Shown here: in pieces, positions 10,385 to 19,990 of the stretch | Position numbering within the stretch: position 1 is the stretch's first letter | Layout: each line of letters begins with the position of its first letter | Assembly: GCA_905116865.2 (NCBI GenBank) | Contig: CAJHNH020001131.1 | Coordinates: 57,501 to 121,500 of the forward strand | Direction of reading: 5' to 3' | DNA length: 64,000 nucleotides | DNA from: Candidula unifasciata | Lineage: Eukaryota; Mollusca; Gastropoda; Stylommatophora; Geomitridae | The notes under the pieces: generated by a model | The model's database searches: none | What the model was told of the DNA's origin: nothing | The model's input: only the letters and a program-made list of their open reading frames with translations | Translations under genes and position numbers: made by a program

Positions 10385-10813
10385 CAGCGGTTCTCAACCT
10401 ATGGGTCGCGTCCCCATTTTATTGGTCGAGCGACCCTTTCACAAGGGTTCGCCAAAGACCATCGAAAAACAAATATTCATTGAAATTATGAAGTAGCGAC
10501 GAAAATAATTGTATTGTTGGGGGTCACCACAACATGGGAAACTGTTTTAAAGGGTCGCCACGTGAGAAACTGTATTAAAGGGTCGCCACATGAAAAACTG
10601 TATTAAAGGGTCGCCACATGAAAAACTGTATTAAAGGTCGCCACATGAGAAAATTTATTAAAGGGTCGCCACATGAGGAACTGTATTAAAGTGTCACCAC
10701 AACATGAAAAGCTGTATTAAAGGGTCGCCACATGAGACACTGTATTAAAGGGTCGCCACAACATGGAGAACTGTATTAAAGGGTCGCGTCATTAGGAAGG
10801 TTGAGAGCCACTG
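10385..10813. mobile_element. hAT MITE with CAGYGGYTCTCAACCT ends and internal 28-bp repeats
   Basis: The left end 'cagcggttctcaacct' and the inverted right end 'cagtggctctcaacct' form clear terminal inverted repeats. The flanks atttagac and atttagtc match at 7 of 8 bases, a hAT-length target duplication. The middle contains about nine units of 28 bp with the core 'ctgtattaaagggtcgcc'. There is no coding capacity. From memory, the termini and 'aattattttcgt'-type interior strongly resemble the URR1 hAT MITE of rodents. This resemblance was not tested. Confidence 0.88.
10527..10795 (+). repeat. 28-bp tandem repeat inside a hAT MITE
   Basis: Successive units carry 'gggtcgccacatga' followed by 'ctgtattaaa'. 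Variant units have 'cacaacatg', 'cacgtgag' or lost one to three bases. About nine units are present, the outer ones merging with the element's end. Confidence 0.85.
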
Positions 10814-11003
10814 ATTTAGTCCTTTTCAGTCCATACACTACTACAGTTAAGTAATTAATGCTTAGCATATATGGAGTTTAAGAAACACTAATGTGGGACT
10901 GAAGTAGTGAATGTAGGTTGAGGGTTATTGTACTTGCAAACACTAGAATGTAACCCAGTTTCCTGTCACGGAAACTTCCAATCAGTTTGTTTAAACGTAT
11001 TCC

Positions 11004-11227
11004 TGCCCGGCTCTCTAGCGGAATTGGCTAAACCGGATTTCGCGGAGACCGGGTGACGTACTCCTTGTGGTCCGGGTTCAATCCCGGGGGTAGGCAGGAA
11101 AGCCACATTTTCTCCCAGATTGACGGTATTTACAATGGAATCAAGGCCGAAAGGTTGCGATATCCATAATACCGAGCCTAAGGGTTAACAACTCATGGCT
11201 TCTGGATACTAAAACAAACTAACAAAC
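11004..11227 (+). mobile_element. SINE-B, tRNA-derived, full length with target duplication
   Basis: The head carries an A-box-like 'tggctaaaccgg' and a B box 'gggttcaatccc'. A ~110-bp body follows, and the element ends in a (AAAC)n-type tail at 11211-11227. AAACGTATTCC is repeated exactly at 10993-11003 and 11228-11238. It is a retroposed pseudo-tRNA rather than a functional tRNA gene, because the acceptor ends do not pair and a tail and duplication are present. Confidence 0.88.
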
Positions 11228-11238
11228 AAACGTATTCC

Positions 11239-12065
11239 CGTATAAGAGAATATTGCCACATCCCAGGGACCTGACTCCCACACAAAGTGTGTGTGTCTTT
11301 TCAGGTAATTTTGGTGTGTATTTTTTAAAAACATCCTTATGTGTGTGTGGGTGTGGGTGTGTTTCAAAAAATTAATAAATTAAAAAAAAAAAAGAAGTTT
11401 TATTTTGTTATGTTTTGGGACTTTTTAAACACAAAGTGTGTTTTTGCAAAGCCCTGGTGCAGTTAGATGGCAGCTAGACAGAGTTAGAGCTAGCAGCTGT
11501 TTTTACGATCAGGTCCCTGAGATTGCTGTTTGAACAGCTTGCTGTGAGTGGGTGGAGAGAGGCGTCAGAATGTGACAAACTTGAACTAATTTACGATCGT
11601 TAGGTGGCCTTTCAATTAGGTGAATAACTGGTTTGTTTATTATTGCCTTGTCAGTGAGAGGATGAGAGCAAAAACAAGATAATGGAGAACAACAGCCGGA
11701 GAATAAAGGTAAACTATAGCAGCAAACCCGGCGGTGCGAGAGGAGCGCTGGGGGTGGGGGAGGGGGAGGAGAGAGAAGAATAAAAGTACGGAACGGATGG
11801 CATTGTCATAGAAGACAGATGGAAAGAGATAAAGACAGTAACGATAAGTGCTGAAAAGTAATGGAAAACGCTTACTGAAAGAAAGGGACAAAAGAAAACA
11901 AGATGGAATAACACAAGAATTGATGGAAGGAAAAAATTCAGAGAGAATAATAAAGGACCGAAACAGGAGAACGAGTTTAAAGGAAAAAAAAAAGGTCATA
12001 TCGAATGTATGACTTAGAAAAAAACATAATGGCATACATAATTAATTAATTAAGAATTAATTATT
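11239..12065. other. gene-free stretch
   Basis: The first part contains GTGTGT-rich sequence (11285-11375). The second part, 11640-12035, is purine-rich on the plus strand (pyrimidine-rich on the minus strand), which keeps a minus-strand frame of 131 codons open without recognisable domains. No transposon end was found. Confidence 0.45.
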
Positions 12066-12468
12066 GAACCCAGATTAGTACTATAAAGAAAGATTAATAG
12101 TGCTAACCGGAATAATTTGATAAAGATAGTAGATCAATTATGCAACTTAGACTAATAATAAAACGACAATAAATTAAACATGCAACACAGAATAATAATA
12201 ATATTAAAAAAAAAAAAAACAAGATATAATTATAGTAGATTAATTAATTAATTAATTAGGTAACCCAGAATAATAATATAAAGACAGTGGAGTAATTGTG
12301 TAATCCAGAATACTAATATAAGGATAGTATATTTATTATTAGTTAAGTATCCCAGAATAATAATATAAAGACAGTAGATTAATTTAGTTTCCCAGAAAAA
12401 TAATATAAAGACAGTAGATGTTACTGAGAAAAATAATCTTATGACGATAGTAGATTATTATGCAACTA
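12066..12468 (+). repeat. degenerate ~40-bp AT-rich tandem repeat, about 10 units
   Basis: Units read approximately 'cccagaataataatataaag' then 'acagtagattaattatg'. They recur near 12069, 12111, 12150, 12187, 12266, 12306, 12352, 12391 and 12426. The copies are diverged, and one has expanded internally into (TTAA)n (12239-12258). Confidence 0.7.
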
Positions 12469-12477
12469 TCTATAATA

Positions 12478-12525
12478 ACACACACACACACACACACACA
12501 TATGTATATATATATATATATATGC
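12478..12525 (+). repeat. (CA)n-(TA)n compound microsatellite
   Basis: About 11 CA units (12479-12500) are followed by TATGTATATATATATATATATG. No gene is associated. Confidence 0.95.
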
Positions 12526-12878
12526 ATAATTAAGCAGGTCTATCCTACATGCTATAGTGATTAATGGTCGATTATATAACTAATGACTCACTTACTGTAA
12601 TAATCTGGTGACTTTGTAGTTTACTGCAGTCATTAACGTTTAAATGAAAAAGGTACTACACACTGCCAGACATGAAATAAATCAGGTAAGAGACCAAAAT
12701 AGAAGAATGCAGTATGGAAGTAAAGGACCGTTTACCTATTTTCCGTCAGAAATATGGTGCTATAGCACTTGGTTGTTGTAGGACCTAGCATCCCCACAGC
12801 CGACTTTACTTCTAAATACACTTTCCTGTATCCGTCGATTCTGTTGCCAGTCATTTATAACAAGTTTGTCACAATATG

Positions 12879-13205
12879 AATTTAAACTCAAGACTTCAAG
12901 TTATGCAGACAAGTGTGTGGCAACCGCATTATCGCGGCTCTATAAGGATCTTTGGACAGTTAAACTCCAGACTTCAAGGTATGCATACAAGTGTGTGGCA
13001 ACCGCATTATCGCGGCTCTTTAAGGATCTTTGGACAGTTAAACTCAAGACTTCAAGGTATGCAGACAAGTGTGTGGCAACCGCATTATCGCGGCTCTATA
13101 AGGATCTTTGGACAGTTAAACTCAAGACTTCAAGGTATGCAGACAAGTGTGTGGCAACCGCATTATCGCGGCTCTTTAGGAATCTTTGCACAGTTAAACT
13201 CCAGC
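12879..13205 (+). repeat. 78-bp tandem repeat, 4.2 units
   Basis: The phrase 'gtgtgtggcaaccgcattat' recurs exactly at 12913, 12991, 13069 and 13147, giving a 78-bp period with very few substitutions. Because 78 is a multiple of three, two plus-strand frames stay open (118 and 113 codons). The encoded 26-residue repeats have no similarity I recognise, and no start context or splice signal supports translation. Each unit contains CCGC-N6-GCGG ('ccgcattatcgcgg'), a small hairpin. Confidence 0.92.
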
Positions 13206-13429
13206 AGCACATTCTAGTGTAAGTTTTTTAGCTCTAAACAATGTGAGATGTAGGGTCAATTACATACTTGGCCTTACGAGTTTTCTTACGTTGTACGTTT
13301 GATCAGGGTTGTTGTATGAAACCTGGCTACACCAGTGATACAATATTAGTTCTCTTTTTATACATCAAACACAGTTTGTGTTACCTGGCTGATTAATGAC
13401 CAGTGCAATTTGGCACACTTAGTTCGACC

Positions 13430-13644
13430 ACCATGGGAGAATGAATCTAACAATGACGGTAATGCGAAAATAGAAACACTAAGAGGTAGAGGAAGACCTA
13501 GAAGAAAATGGATCGTAGATGTCACTGACAGTTTAAGACTTCACAACACCACAGAGTTCAAAACGACTAACTAGTATCCGTGCAAATGCGATGGTCAACG
13601 ACAGCAAGCAGAAACTAACGAAAGAAGAACGAATAACAAGACTT
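13430..13644 (+). mobile_element. LINE-C relic, older copy
   Basis: The plus strand reads ETLRGRGRPRRKW followed by VDVTDSLRLHN, the C-terminal signature of LINE-C, then a decayed (GAA)n-like tail near 13615-13633. It sits immediately 5' of the second LINE-C insertion, whose target duplication begins at 13645. Confidence 0.65.
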
Positions 13645-13660
13645 GATGATATAAATAAAG

Positions 13661-14055
13661 AAAGAAAACTAGCCACCAGTGAGATGAGATGTTTGAGAAT
13701 GGCTGTGAATAAAGAGATCGAGTAAGAAACGACGTGATCACAAGAACTATTGGAGCAACACCCATAGTCAAATTTATTGAGAAACAAAGAATGAAATGGT
13801 TTGGTCTTCTAATGAGAATAAAACCAACAATGCCAGCAGCAAGAGCGTACAACCTGAAAACTGAAACATCAAGAGGCAGAGGAAGACCGAAAAAGAAATA
13901 GACTGAAGGAGTCACTGACACCTTGATTCTGCATAACATCACGGCTCATCAAGTGACTGAGCGCGCCCTGGCTAGGCTGCCGATCATCGGATGAACTGCG
14001 ACACTTAGCCGCATAGGCAGATACGGACAAAAGAAGAAGAAGAAGAAGAAGACAG
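13661..14055 (+). mobile_element. LINE-C, 5'-truncated insertion with 16-bp target duplication
   Basis: The sequence GATGATATAAATAAAG occurs exactly at 13645-13660 and 14056-14071 and brackets a 395-bp insert. The insert encodes, with stops, KQRMKWFGLLMRIKP and SRGRGRPKKK, the C-terminal part of a LINE reverse-transcriptase protein, and ends in (AAG)n at 14033-14052. This is the hallmark of a 5'-truncated LINE insertion. The minus-strand frames of 84 and 115 codons across it are shadows. Confidence 0.82.
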
Positions 14056-14114
14056 GATGATATAAATAAAGTTGTTATTGCAAAACTTGTTTGTATTCGA
14101 ACAGTAAGTATCCA

Positions 14115-14622
14115 ATGGTCGGTGTTTGTGGTTTAGGCGTTGTGAACAAGCTTCGTAATGCCGAGGGACCGGGTTCGATCCCAGATGCGGGATAGGCGCC
14201 TTGTGTTTGGTTTCGACAATGGTATCGAGAAGCTGACCGTCGAGAAAGCAATGGCAAACTAGGTTAGTTGCGTATCCTTTACAGGACTTTGCAGAACCAA
14301 CCCCAACAGCCCCTGACTGTTGTGTGGTTTCTCTAGGCAAATTCACGTCCAGTAGGTTGCCATTGCTTTCTGGACGGTCTGCTTTCTTGATACCACTGTC
14401 GAAACCAACGCAAGGCGCATGGCCCGCCGCTGGGATCGAACCCGGCATCTCGGCATTACGAAGCGTTCGCATCGAATTAGCCACAGAGTTGACAATTGGC
14501 AAACTACTGGATGTAAATTTGCCTTGAAAAATCACAACAGTAAAAACAAAAACAAAAACAAAATTATTGGGTTGGTTCTGCAACTTCCTGTATAGGATAC
14601 GCAACTAACTTTTTTAAAAAAG
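14115..14622 (+). mobile_element. SINE-C, outer copy, interrupted
   Basis: The head has an A-box-like 'tggtttaggcg' and a B box 'gggttcgatccc' (14169-14180). The body leads to 'aaagcaatggcaaacta' (14245-14261), is interrupted by an inverted SINE-C, and resumes at 14507 with 'ctggatgtaaatttgcc'. It ends 'gcaactaacttttttaaaa'. GTATCCA at 14108-14114 and 14623-14629 may be a short target duplication. An AAAAAC run at 14542-14562 lies within the body. Confidence 0.78.
14262..14496 (-). mobile_element. SINE-C, inner copy inserted into another SINE-C
   Basis: On the minus strand it starts with an A-box-like 'tggctaattcg' and a B box 'gggttcgatccc', continues through the family body, and ends '...caactaac'. 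TGGCAAACTA, a piece of the outer SINE-C, is duplicated at 14252-14261 and 14497-14506, proving insertion of one family member into another in opposite orientation. Confidence 0.85.
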
Positions 14623-14629
14623 GTATCCA

Positions 14630-14933
14630 GTTGGAGATGCGGTTCAAGTGCAGTTAATGAAAAGATGTTGATATTATTTGGCGGTCGTCATGGATGGATT
14701 CAAGATGTCTCCGCAGTACAAACACGTGCTCTTTATTTTATAAATAATTTACTAGCACCGAATAAAAAATCTATAGCAAATATATCATAGAATAATATAA
14801 TCGATATAATTGATAACGGTCGGGGTCAGGACGACCGTAAACAGCGGGGTCACCGACTGAAAGAAGGCACACTTGCCTAGGGAAAAAAATTCGCGGCACA
14901 CCTGCATTTAAAAAGGTTTAAAAACTTAGGAAA
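14630..14933. other. gene-free stretch
   Basis: AT-rich sequence with no recognised repeat between the SINE-C pair and the LINE-A insertion. It holds no transposon end, microsatellite or RNA gene that I can see. Confidence 0.45.
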
Positions 14934-14959
14934 AGAGGGGAAAACAGTTAGTTAGTTAG

Positions 14960-15768
14960 TTAGTTAGTTGGGTTATCCTCATTGCACTCCGGACATGTCC
15001 ATAGGTGCTCAGATCCTCCCCTCAGTATGAACCCCAACGTCCGATGGCTAATAGTACCAGTTCTATGTTGATTAACAAGTCTTCTGGCGTAGCTGGTGTG
15101 CGTCTCGTTTTTTGCTGTGCCGATCTTAATTCCCAAGTCTGCCATTCTGGCGAGTGATGTGGATTCACTGCCACCAAAGTCCTCTATTCTTCCCATTTCT
15201 CTGAGGGCATTGATAATATCAGCATGATCCATAGGCTGACCGTCGGTAGTGATAGCGGATCCAGCCAACCTGTCAGCTCTTTCATTTCCATCGACGCCTG
15301 CGTGTCCCGGAACAAAAATAAAGGTGACTCCACGAACAGTGGACTTCTGTAATGATTCAAGCCATTGTCTTCGCACTGAACCTGCCTGAACCCTCCGGAT
15401 CATACTCATTGAATCACTGAGTATACACACGCGGGTGTATTTTTTGTGTTTCAAGCCAGGCAAACGCTTGTGTCACTGCCATCACCTCCATCGTCCATGC
15501 TGCTGGTTGTCATGGAGAAGGCGCCGTTGGCTTCTTTGACTGTTCTGCCCGCTGAGCGTGCTGTAAATGCCCATGCGCTTCTTCTTTGGCGTATAACGGA
15601 TCCGTCTGTATAGATTATTGCATCTGCTTCGACTGAATTTTCACCGATGAGAGCGTTGACCTCTGCATTAACAGCAACAGGATTCTCTTCTCTACATCGC
15701 CTGTTGAGTGTGACAATACAGGAAAATGTACAAATAAAACGCCTGAGGCACAGGTATCCATTCTGCAC
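14960..15768 (-). pseudogene. LINE-A RNase H domain and C-terminus
   Basis: Two overlapping frames share one RNase H domain. The first (15768-15451) has IIYTDGSV with the first catalytic Asp. A shifted register supplies MEVMAVT with the catalytic Glu. The second (15463-14960) has ILSDSMSMI and GNERADRLAGSA with the remaining acidic residues. The C-terminus reads WTCPECNEDN, a CxxC pair before the stop. RNase H would remove template RNA after first-strand synthesis. The frameshift near 15460 inactivates it. Confidence 0.9.
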
Positions 15769-16252
15769 CAGGTATGATGTCGGTTAGGCTGCATATTTGC
15801 CTAATGACATCTTCTGCCCGACCTAGCCACGATTTCCCCCTCTTCAGTCTGTCGCCCTTTTCACTAAAAAGCGCTTGATGCAGTGGGTGTTTCTTATCAG
15901 CGCATATTTTGAGATATGCCCGAGCCCTCCACATCCTGATCCTTTGGTTCATTGTTGGAAAGTCAAGTAGATACCTCATTGCTCCACAGGATGTGTCTCT
16001 AGTACATCCCAAAATAATGCGCATGGCTTCATTTTGCACCTTTTCGAGTCGTTCAATCTGGGTAGCACTGACAGTGAGGATGGCCAGAGCGTATTCTATG
16101 GGGGAAAGGACCAGACCGTAGAATAGAAGTATTAGTAGTCTTTGCTCAATATTGGAAGCAGCCATAATCCTCATTGCAGATAGACCTTTGCGTGCTTTTG
16201 TTATCACATGGTCAACGTGTTCCCTGAATGACAAGCTGCGATCGAACCTCAC
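15692..16252 (-). pseudogene. LINE-A region between reverse transcriptase and RNase H
   Basis: A 186-codon frame starts with RFDRSLSFREHVDHVITKAR and continues with ERLEKVQNEAMRIILGC and MRYLLDFPTMNQRIRMWRAR. These are the thumb/connection sequences typical of I-group ORF2 proteins. It overlaps the preceding frame by four bases in another register, marking a frameshift. The same stretch appears, more decayed, at 23395-23700 on the plus strand. Confidence 0.9.
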
Positions 16253-17253
16253 CCTGAGAGAAACGTCATAACGTTGGTTCTGATCAATGCATTATCACGC
16301 ATTTTCACTTCTGGTAAGTCCGACTTGACAATGTGATTGTTCAAAGAGAACCATGACACTGATGCCTTCGAAGGATTGACATAGGCATTGGAACCATCAC
16401 ACCAGGCGGCAATTCGATCGAGTTCTTTGTGCATAGTGCTGGCGATTTCCTGTCTATCACGCCCTCGTCGATAAATCAAAATGTCATCAGCAAATGACAA
16501 AGTCCTTCCCTTTCCATTCAACTGCTGCTCAGTGATCATCACCGTGTAAACGTTGAATAAGACTGGTGATAGCGGTGATCCCTGTGGCAAGCCTGGACAT
16601 ATCATTTGCGGTTCGGAGGACCAGCTACCACATCTTAGTACAATCTTTCTCTGGAACAGGACCGCAGCAATCCAGCGGATCAGAATAGGATTAACTTCTA
16701 GTTTAAGCAGTAATTGCATTAAATAATCGTATGGTACTTTATTGTAGGCATCTTCTAAGTCCAACACTGCCGCACATGTCTCTTCTTTAATCTGAAATCC
16801 CTCGTACACATCGTAGGCGAAAACTGCAGCATTGAACCATGTCTCTTTATTTAACCTGTACCCTCCAAGTGTTGGTGGGAACTTATCCTGTAGTTCCAAG
16901 TAGGTGGTCAATCTTTGTGCGACAATTTTTTCCAAAAGTTTGCCAACAGTATTCTGCATCGAGATGATTCTGTAGCCGCAGATCTTTGAGTGGTCTTTAT
17001 TAGGCTTTGGTAGTGGGAACAAATAACTATGGAGCCATTCCTCTTGTATCTGGCCACTCTGGATGCTGATATTGAATTCCTTTGCCACGCTTTTCAAATC
17101 AGCATTCGACATCATCAGCATGTCATTGTATCGGATGCCGTCAGGGCCTGGAGCAGTGCTGCGCGATTTCTTGAGGCAAGTTCTTAAGGTATCTGCAGTG
17201 ATTGTGAGATCAGTGCCTAACACAGTGTTCTCGCACAGCATCGACAGTTTCAT
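16249..17253 (-). pseudogene. LINE-A reverse transcriptase core
   Basis: The 334-codon frame holds most reverse-transcriptase motifs in order: STAPGPDGI (residues 32-40); GYRIISMQNTVGKLLEKI (93-110, normally GYRPISL); DLEDAYNKVPY (165-175, motif A with the catalytic Asp); GLPQGSPLSPVLFN (221-234, motif B); and SFADDILIY (253-261, motif C with the Asp pair). The three catalytic aspartates are therefore intact. The frame is lost near 16250, where a shift moves the thumb region into the next frame. In a live element this domain copies the RNA by target-primed reverse transcription at the nicked chromosome. Confidence 0.93.
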
Positions 17254-17288
17254 CTTAACCCCTATTCTTGTAGCTTCGTCTTTTTTGG

Positions 17289-17994
17289 TCAGTTTGCTCC
17301 AAGTAGCGCGCCAGAAGGGTTTTTTCCTTTATCAGCATCAGTTCTCTGCCATATCAGGTCTGTACCCTGAAAATCAGGGATACCCCTAGGTCGTGCGGCG
17401 CCGTGCATGCTCCGTTGAAGGCGCCAGAATGTCACAAGAGATTCCTCGGAGCAAACGCTCTTGCAGAATTCGTTCCATTTCGCTGTCTTAGCTTCCTTCG
17501 CAATTACCTTGAAAGCCACTGTCTGCTTGTTGACCTCATCTTTCAGACTGATCAGGCGTTCAGAAAGTGACGGATCAATTTTCCTTGCCTTTTGCCATGC
17601 CTTGACAGCTTTCCCTTTTTCTAGCCACGCCATGTTGACTACTTCATTCCACCATGGTGGCTGGGCCCATCTCTCCCGCCGTCTGCGATCTACTCTTGTT
17701 TTACGTCGTCGGATTTTGCTAATGGCATCTTGCCCTGTACGGTCATATATAAAAGCAGGCACATTGATTACATGACCTTTGTTGTTGCTCTTCTCTACCA
17801 GGACGACGCAAGGAAAGTGATCACTGTCGTGGTATCCCAGTGTGCTCCACCTGCATCCTGATGCAATGGAGGGAGACACTAGGGCCAGGTCAATTACGCT
17901 GTCAGAATCCCCTTGTCGTGTTGCCATTCGGGTAACCTTTCCGTCGTTCAAGCATACTAGATTGGCAGACACTAGGGCATCCTCCAGGTCTTCT
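17289..17994 (-). pseudogene. LINE-A endonuclease C-terminal part and linker
   Basis: The fragment reads VIDLALVSPS and then YHDSDHFPCVV, corresponding to the last APE-endonuclease motifs, including the S-D-H catalytic triplet that positions water for target nicking. A basic linker follows (RRRKTRVDRRRRERW, PPWWNEVV) as in I-group elements. The open frame continues upstream to 18035, but bases beyond 17994 lie outside the insertion. Endonuclease motifs nearer the N-terminus are missing through 5' truncation. The frame ends before the reverse-transcriptase frame starts near 17253, so a frameshift or deletion separates them. Confidence 0.88.
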
Positions 17995-18089
17995 AGAGGG
18001 GAAAACAGTGCACATTTAATGTTCAGTTGTCTCAACTGCGATTAATGAAACTGCTTAGATGAATATTTTTGAACAACCAGACTCTACGC

Positions 18090-19047
18090 TAACCCTAGCC
18101 TTTAATCTACTCTCAGCCTCTAATCTACCCCAGCCTTTACTCTACCCCCAGCCTCTACTCTATCCCCAGCTCTACTCTTCATCCAGCCTCTCCTCTACCC
18201 CCCAGCCTCTACTCTACCCCCAGACTCCACTCTACCCCCAGCCTCTAATCTACTCCCAGCCACTACTCTACCCCCAGCCTCTACTCTACCCCAGCCTCTA
18301 CTATAGCCCCAGCCTCTAATCTACTCCGTCTCTACTCTACCCGAACCTCTACTCTACCTCCAACCTCTACTCTATCACCAGACTACACTCTACCCCCAGC
18401 CTCTATTTTAACCCCTAGCCTCTACTGTATTCCCAGCCTCCACTCTTCCCCCAGTCTTTACTCTACCGCCAGCGTCTAATCTACCCCCCCCTCCCCACCC
18501 AGCCTCTAATCTACCCCCAGCCTCTACTCTACCGCCAGCCTCTAATCTACCCCTCGCCTCTACTCTACCCCCAGTCTCTAATCTACCCCCAGCCTCTACT
18601 GTACCCATGGTCTCTTCTCTACCCCCAGCCTCCACTCTACCACCAGCCTCTACTGTACCCATGGTCTCTATTCTACCCCCAGCCTCCACTCTACCACCAG
18701 CCTCTACCCTACTCTAGCTTTTACTCTACCGCCAGCCTCTACACTACAACCAACCTCTACGCTACCCCTAGGATCCAGTCTACCCTCAGTCTCTACACTA
18801 CCCCAGCCTCTACGCTACCCCTAGGATCCACTCTACCCCTAGTCTCTACACTACAACCAGCTTCTACGCTACCCCTAGGGTCCACTCTATCCCCAGCCTC
18901 TAGACTACAGCCAACCTCTACGCTACCCCTAGGATCCACTCTACCCCCAGCCTCTACACTTTAAACAACCTTTACGCTACCTCTAGGACCCACTCTACCC
19001 CAGCCTCTACACTACAACCAGCCTCAAGGCTGCCTCTACGCTACCCT
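18090..19047 (+). repeat. 18-bp pyrimidine-rich tandem repeat, about 50 units
   Basis: Units approximate 'cccccagcctctactcta', with frequent single-base gains and losses that disrupt the register. From about 18720 a longer higher-order pattern appears, alternating a 'ctacgctacccctaggatcc' block with a 'actctaccccagcctctaca' block. The complementary strand is G-rich (93-codon frame of EAGGR-type repeats), which is an artefact of the array. Confidence 0.9.
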
Positions 19048-19379
19048 ATCTCCCCTCTTTCCATTATATGACTCTGAATGACAACCATGTGTGATGTTTC
19101 CTCTTTGCATTAGCTCGTCAAATAATTTACGGCTCGCGGTTTGTTCTATAGAACAAATAATTAAACACGGGATTTATCACACCTTGACAGAGCACCAGAG
19201 AATCCTTATTTCAGCCCAGCTTGTCTCAACTTCTCTTTTTTTTTTAAACAGATGCATTAATCGTTGAATCCATATACCAAATGTTTAAACGGAGATTTTA
19301 GATATGTGTTGTGAGTGCTTGTCCATCGAGCAAATATTTAATCCCAGATTAGAAAGATTATATTTAGCACTTGCTTTAT
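19048..19379. other. gene-free stretch
   Basis: Unique-looking AT-rich sequence containing one T-run (19233-19244). Nothing recognisable. Confidence 0.4.
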
Positions 19380-19990
19380 CTTCTTTTTTACGTTCTCCGG
19401 CACTAAACTCCGGCAGTAAACTCCGGCAGTAAACTCCGGCGGAAAGTCCTGGTGGTTTGTCCAATTATGTACATTGGTCCTGTTTCGGAATTTGAAGTTT
19501 GCGTGCACATCCGTTTTACTGATCTAGTTTATTTTAATGCATGCTGCTGGTTCCCCGCCATCAGCAAATACATTCCCAATTCGAAGGAAGCATCCGTAAT
19601 CAATCGCATTCTACGACATGCTTATAAGTGGACAGAGAGTTAATTTTGGTTTTCTTCGCCCAGAATGAAGCCCATAAACCTATTATTCCTGCTCTTGTTG
19701 TTCTTTTTTATCACCCTGCTATGTTTTCTATGTTGTTGTTCTTCTTTCATCATTCACATTCATTAATTTCTTCTCCTTCTTCTCCCAAATGAAGCATAGA
19801 TCCTCAGCTAACTCAGGAGAAGTAGGTCTATCCTTCGCGAATGCATGCAGCTCACCCCATCTTTCTAACTCCACTCTCTAGCTCCCGTCTCCATGTGTTT
19901 ATGGCATGCCTTTATTTCTATGCCCCTGTGGGTTCCGGTGCAAAGATATCACCAACTGTTTTTACATTTCCGGTTACACCTAAAGAGGCG
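19380..19990 (-). mobile_element. LINE-D relic: ORF2 C-terminus and 3' untranslated region
   Basis: On the minus strand the upstream part (19990-19790) matches the C-terminal coding region seen at 39589-39900 (shared blocks 'ccatctttctaactccactctc' broken by changes, 'tccatgtgttt'). The downstream part (19690-19400) matches the untranslated region at 1-280. Near the 3' end a 13-bp unit 'cagtaaactccgg' is tandemly repeated three times (19400-19441). No intact frame remains. Confidence 0.65.

Larger units (their letters stand above)
14949..17994 (-). mobile_element. LINE-A, I-group non-LTR retrotransposon, 5'-truncated insertion
   Basis: A 3046-bp minus-strand element is bracketed by the exact 15-bp repeat AGAGGGGAAAACAGT (14934-14948 and 17995-18009). 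Domain order from 5' to 3' is: end of an APE-type endonuclease, reverse transcriptase, RNase H, and a short Cys-rich C-terminus. The 3' end is a tetranucleotide tail (AACT)n at 14949-14969, directly after the ORF stop. APE endonuclease plus RNase H places it in the I group; the exact clade (I, Nimb, Tad-like) needs a tree. The 5' part, including ORF1, is lost. At least three frameshifts break the protein, so it is inactive. Confidence 0.93.

Noticed and set aside
11004..11110. tRNA gene
   Set aside because: A and B boxes are present, but the sequence is embedded in an element with an A-rich tail and an exact 11-bp target duplication and cannot form a full cloverleaf. The heads at 6576, 14115, 14262, 20523 and 30470 were rejected as tRNA genes for the same reasons.
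17995..18035. Extension of the LINE-A endonuclease frame to 18035
   Set aside because: The 15-bp target duplication ends the element at 17994; the extra codons are flanking DNA in frame by chance.
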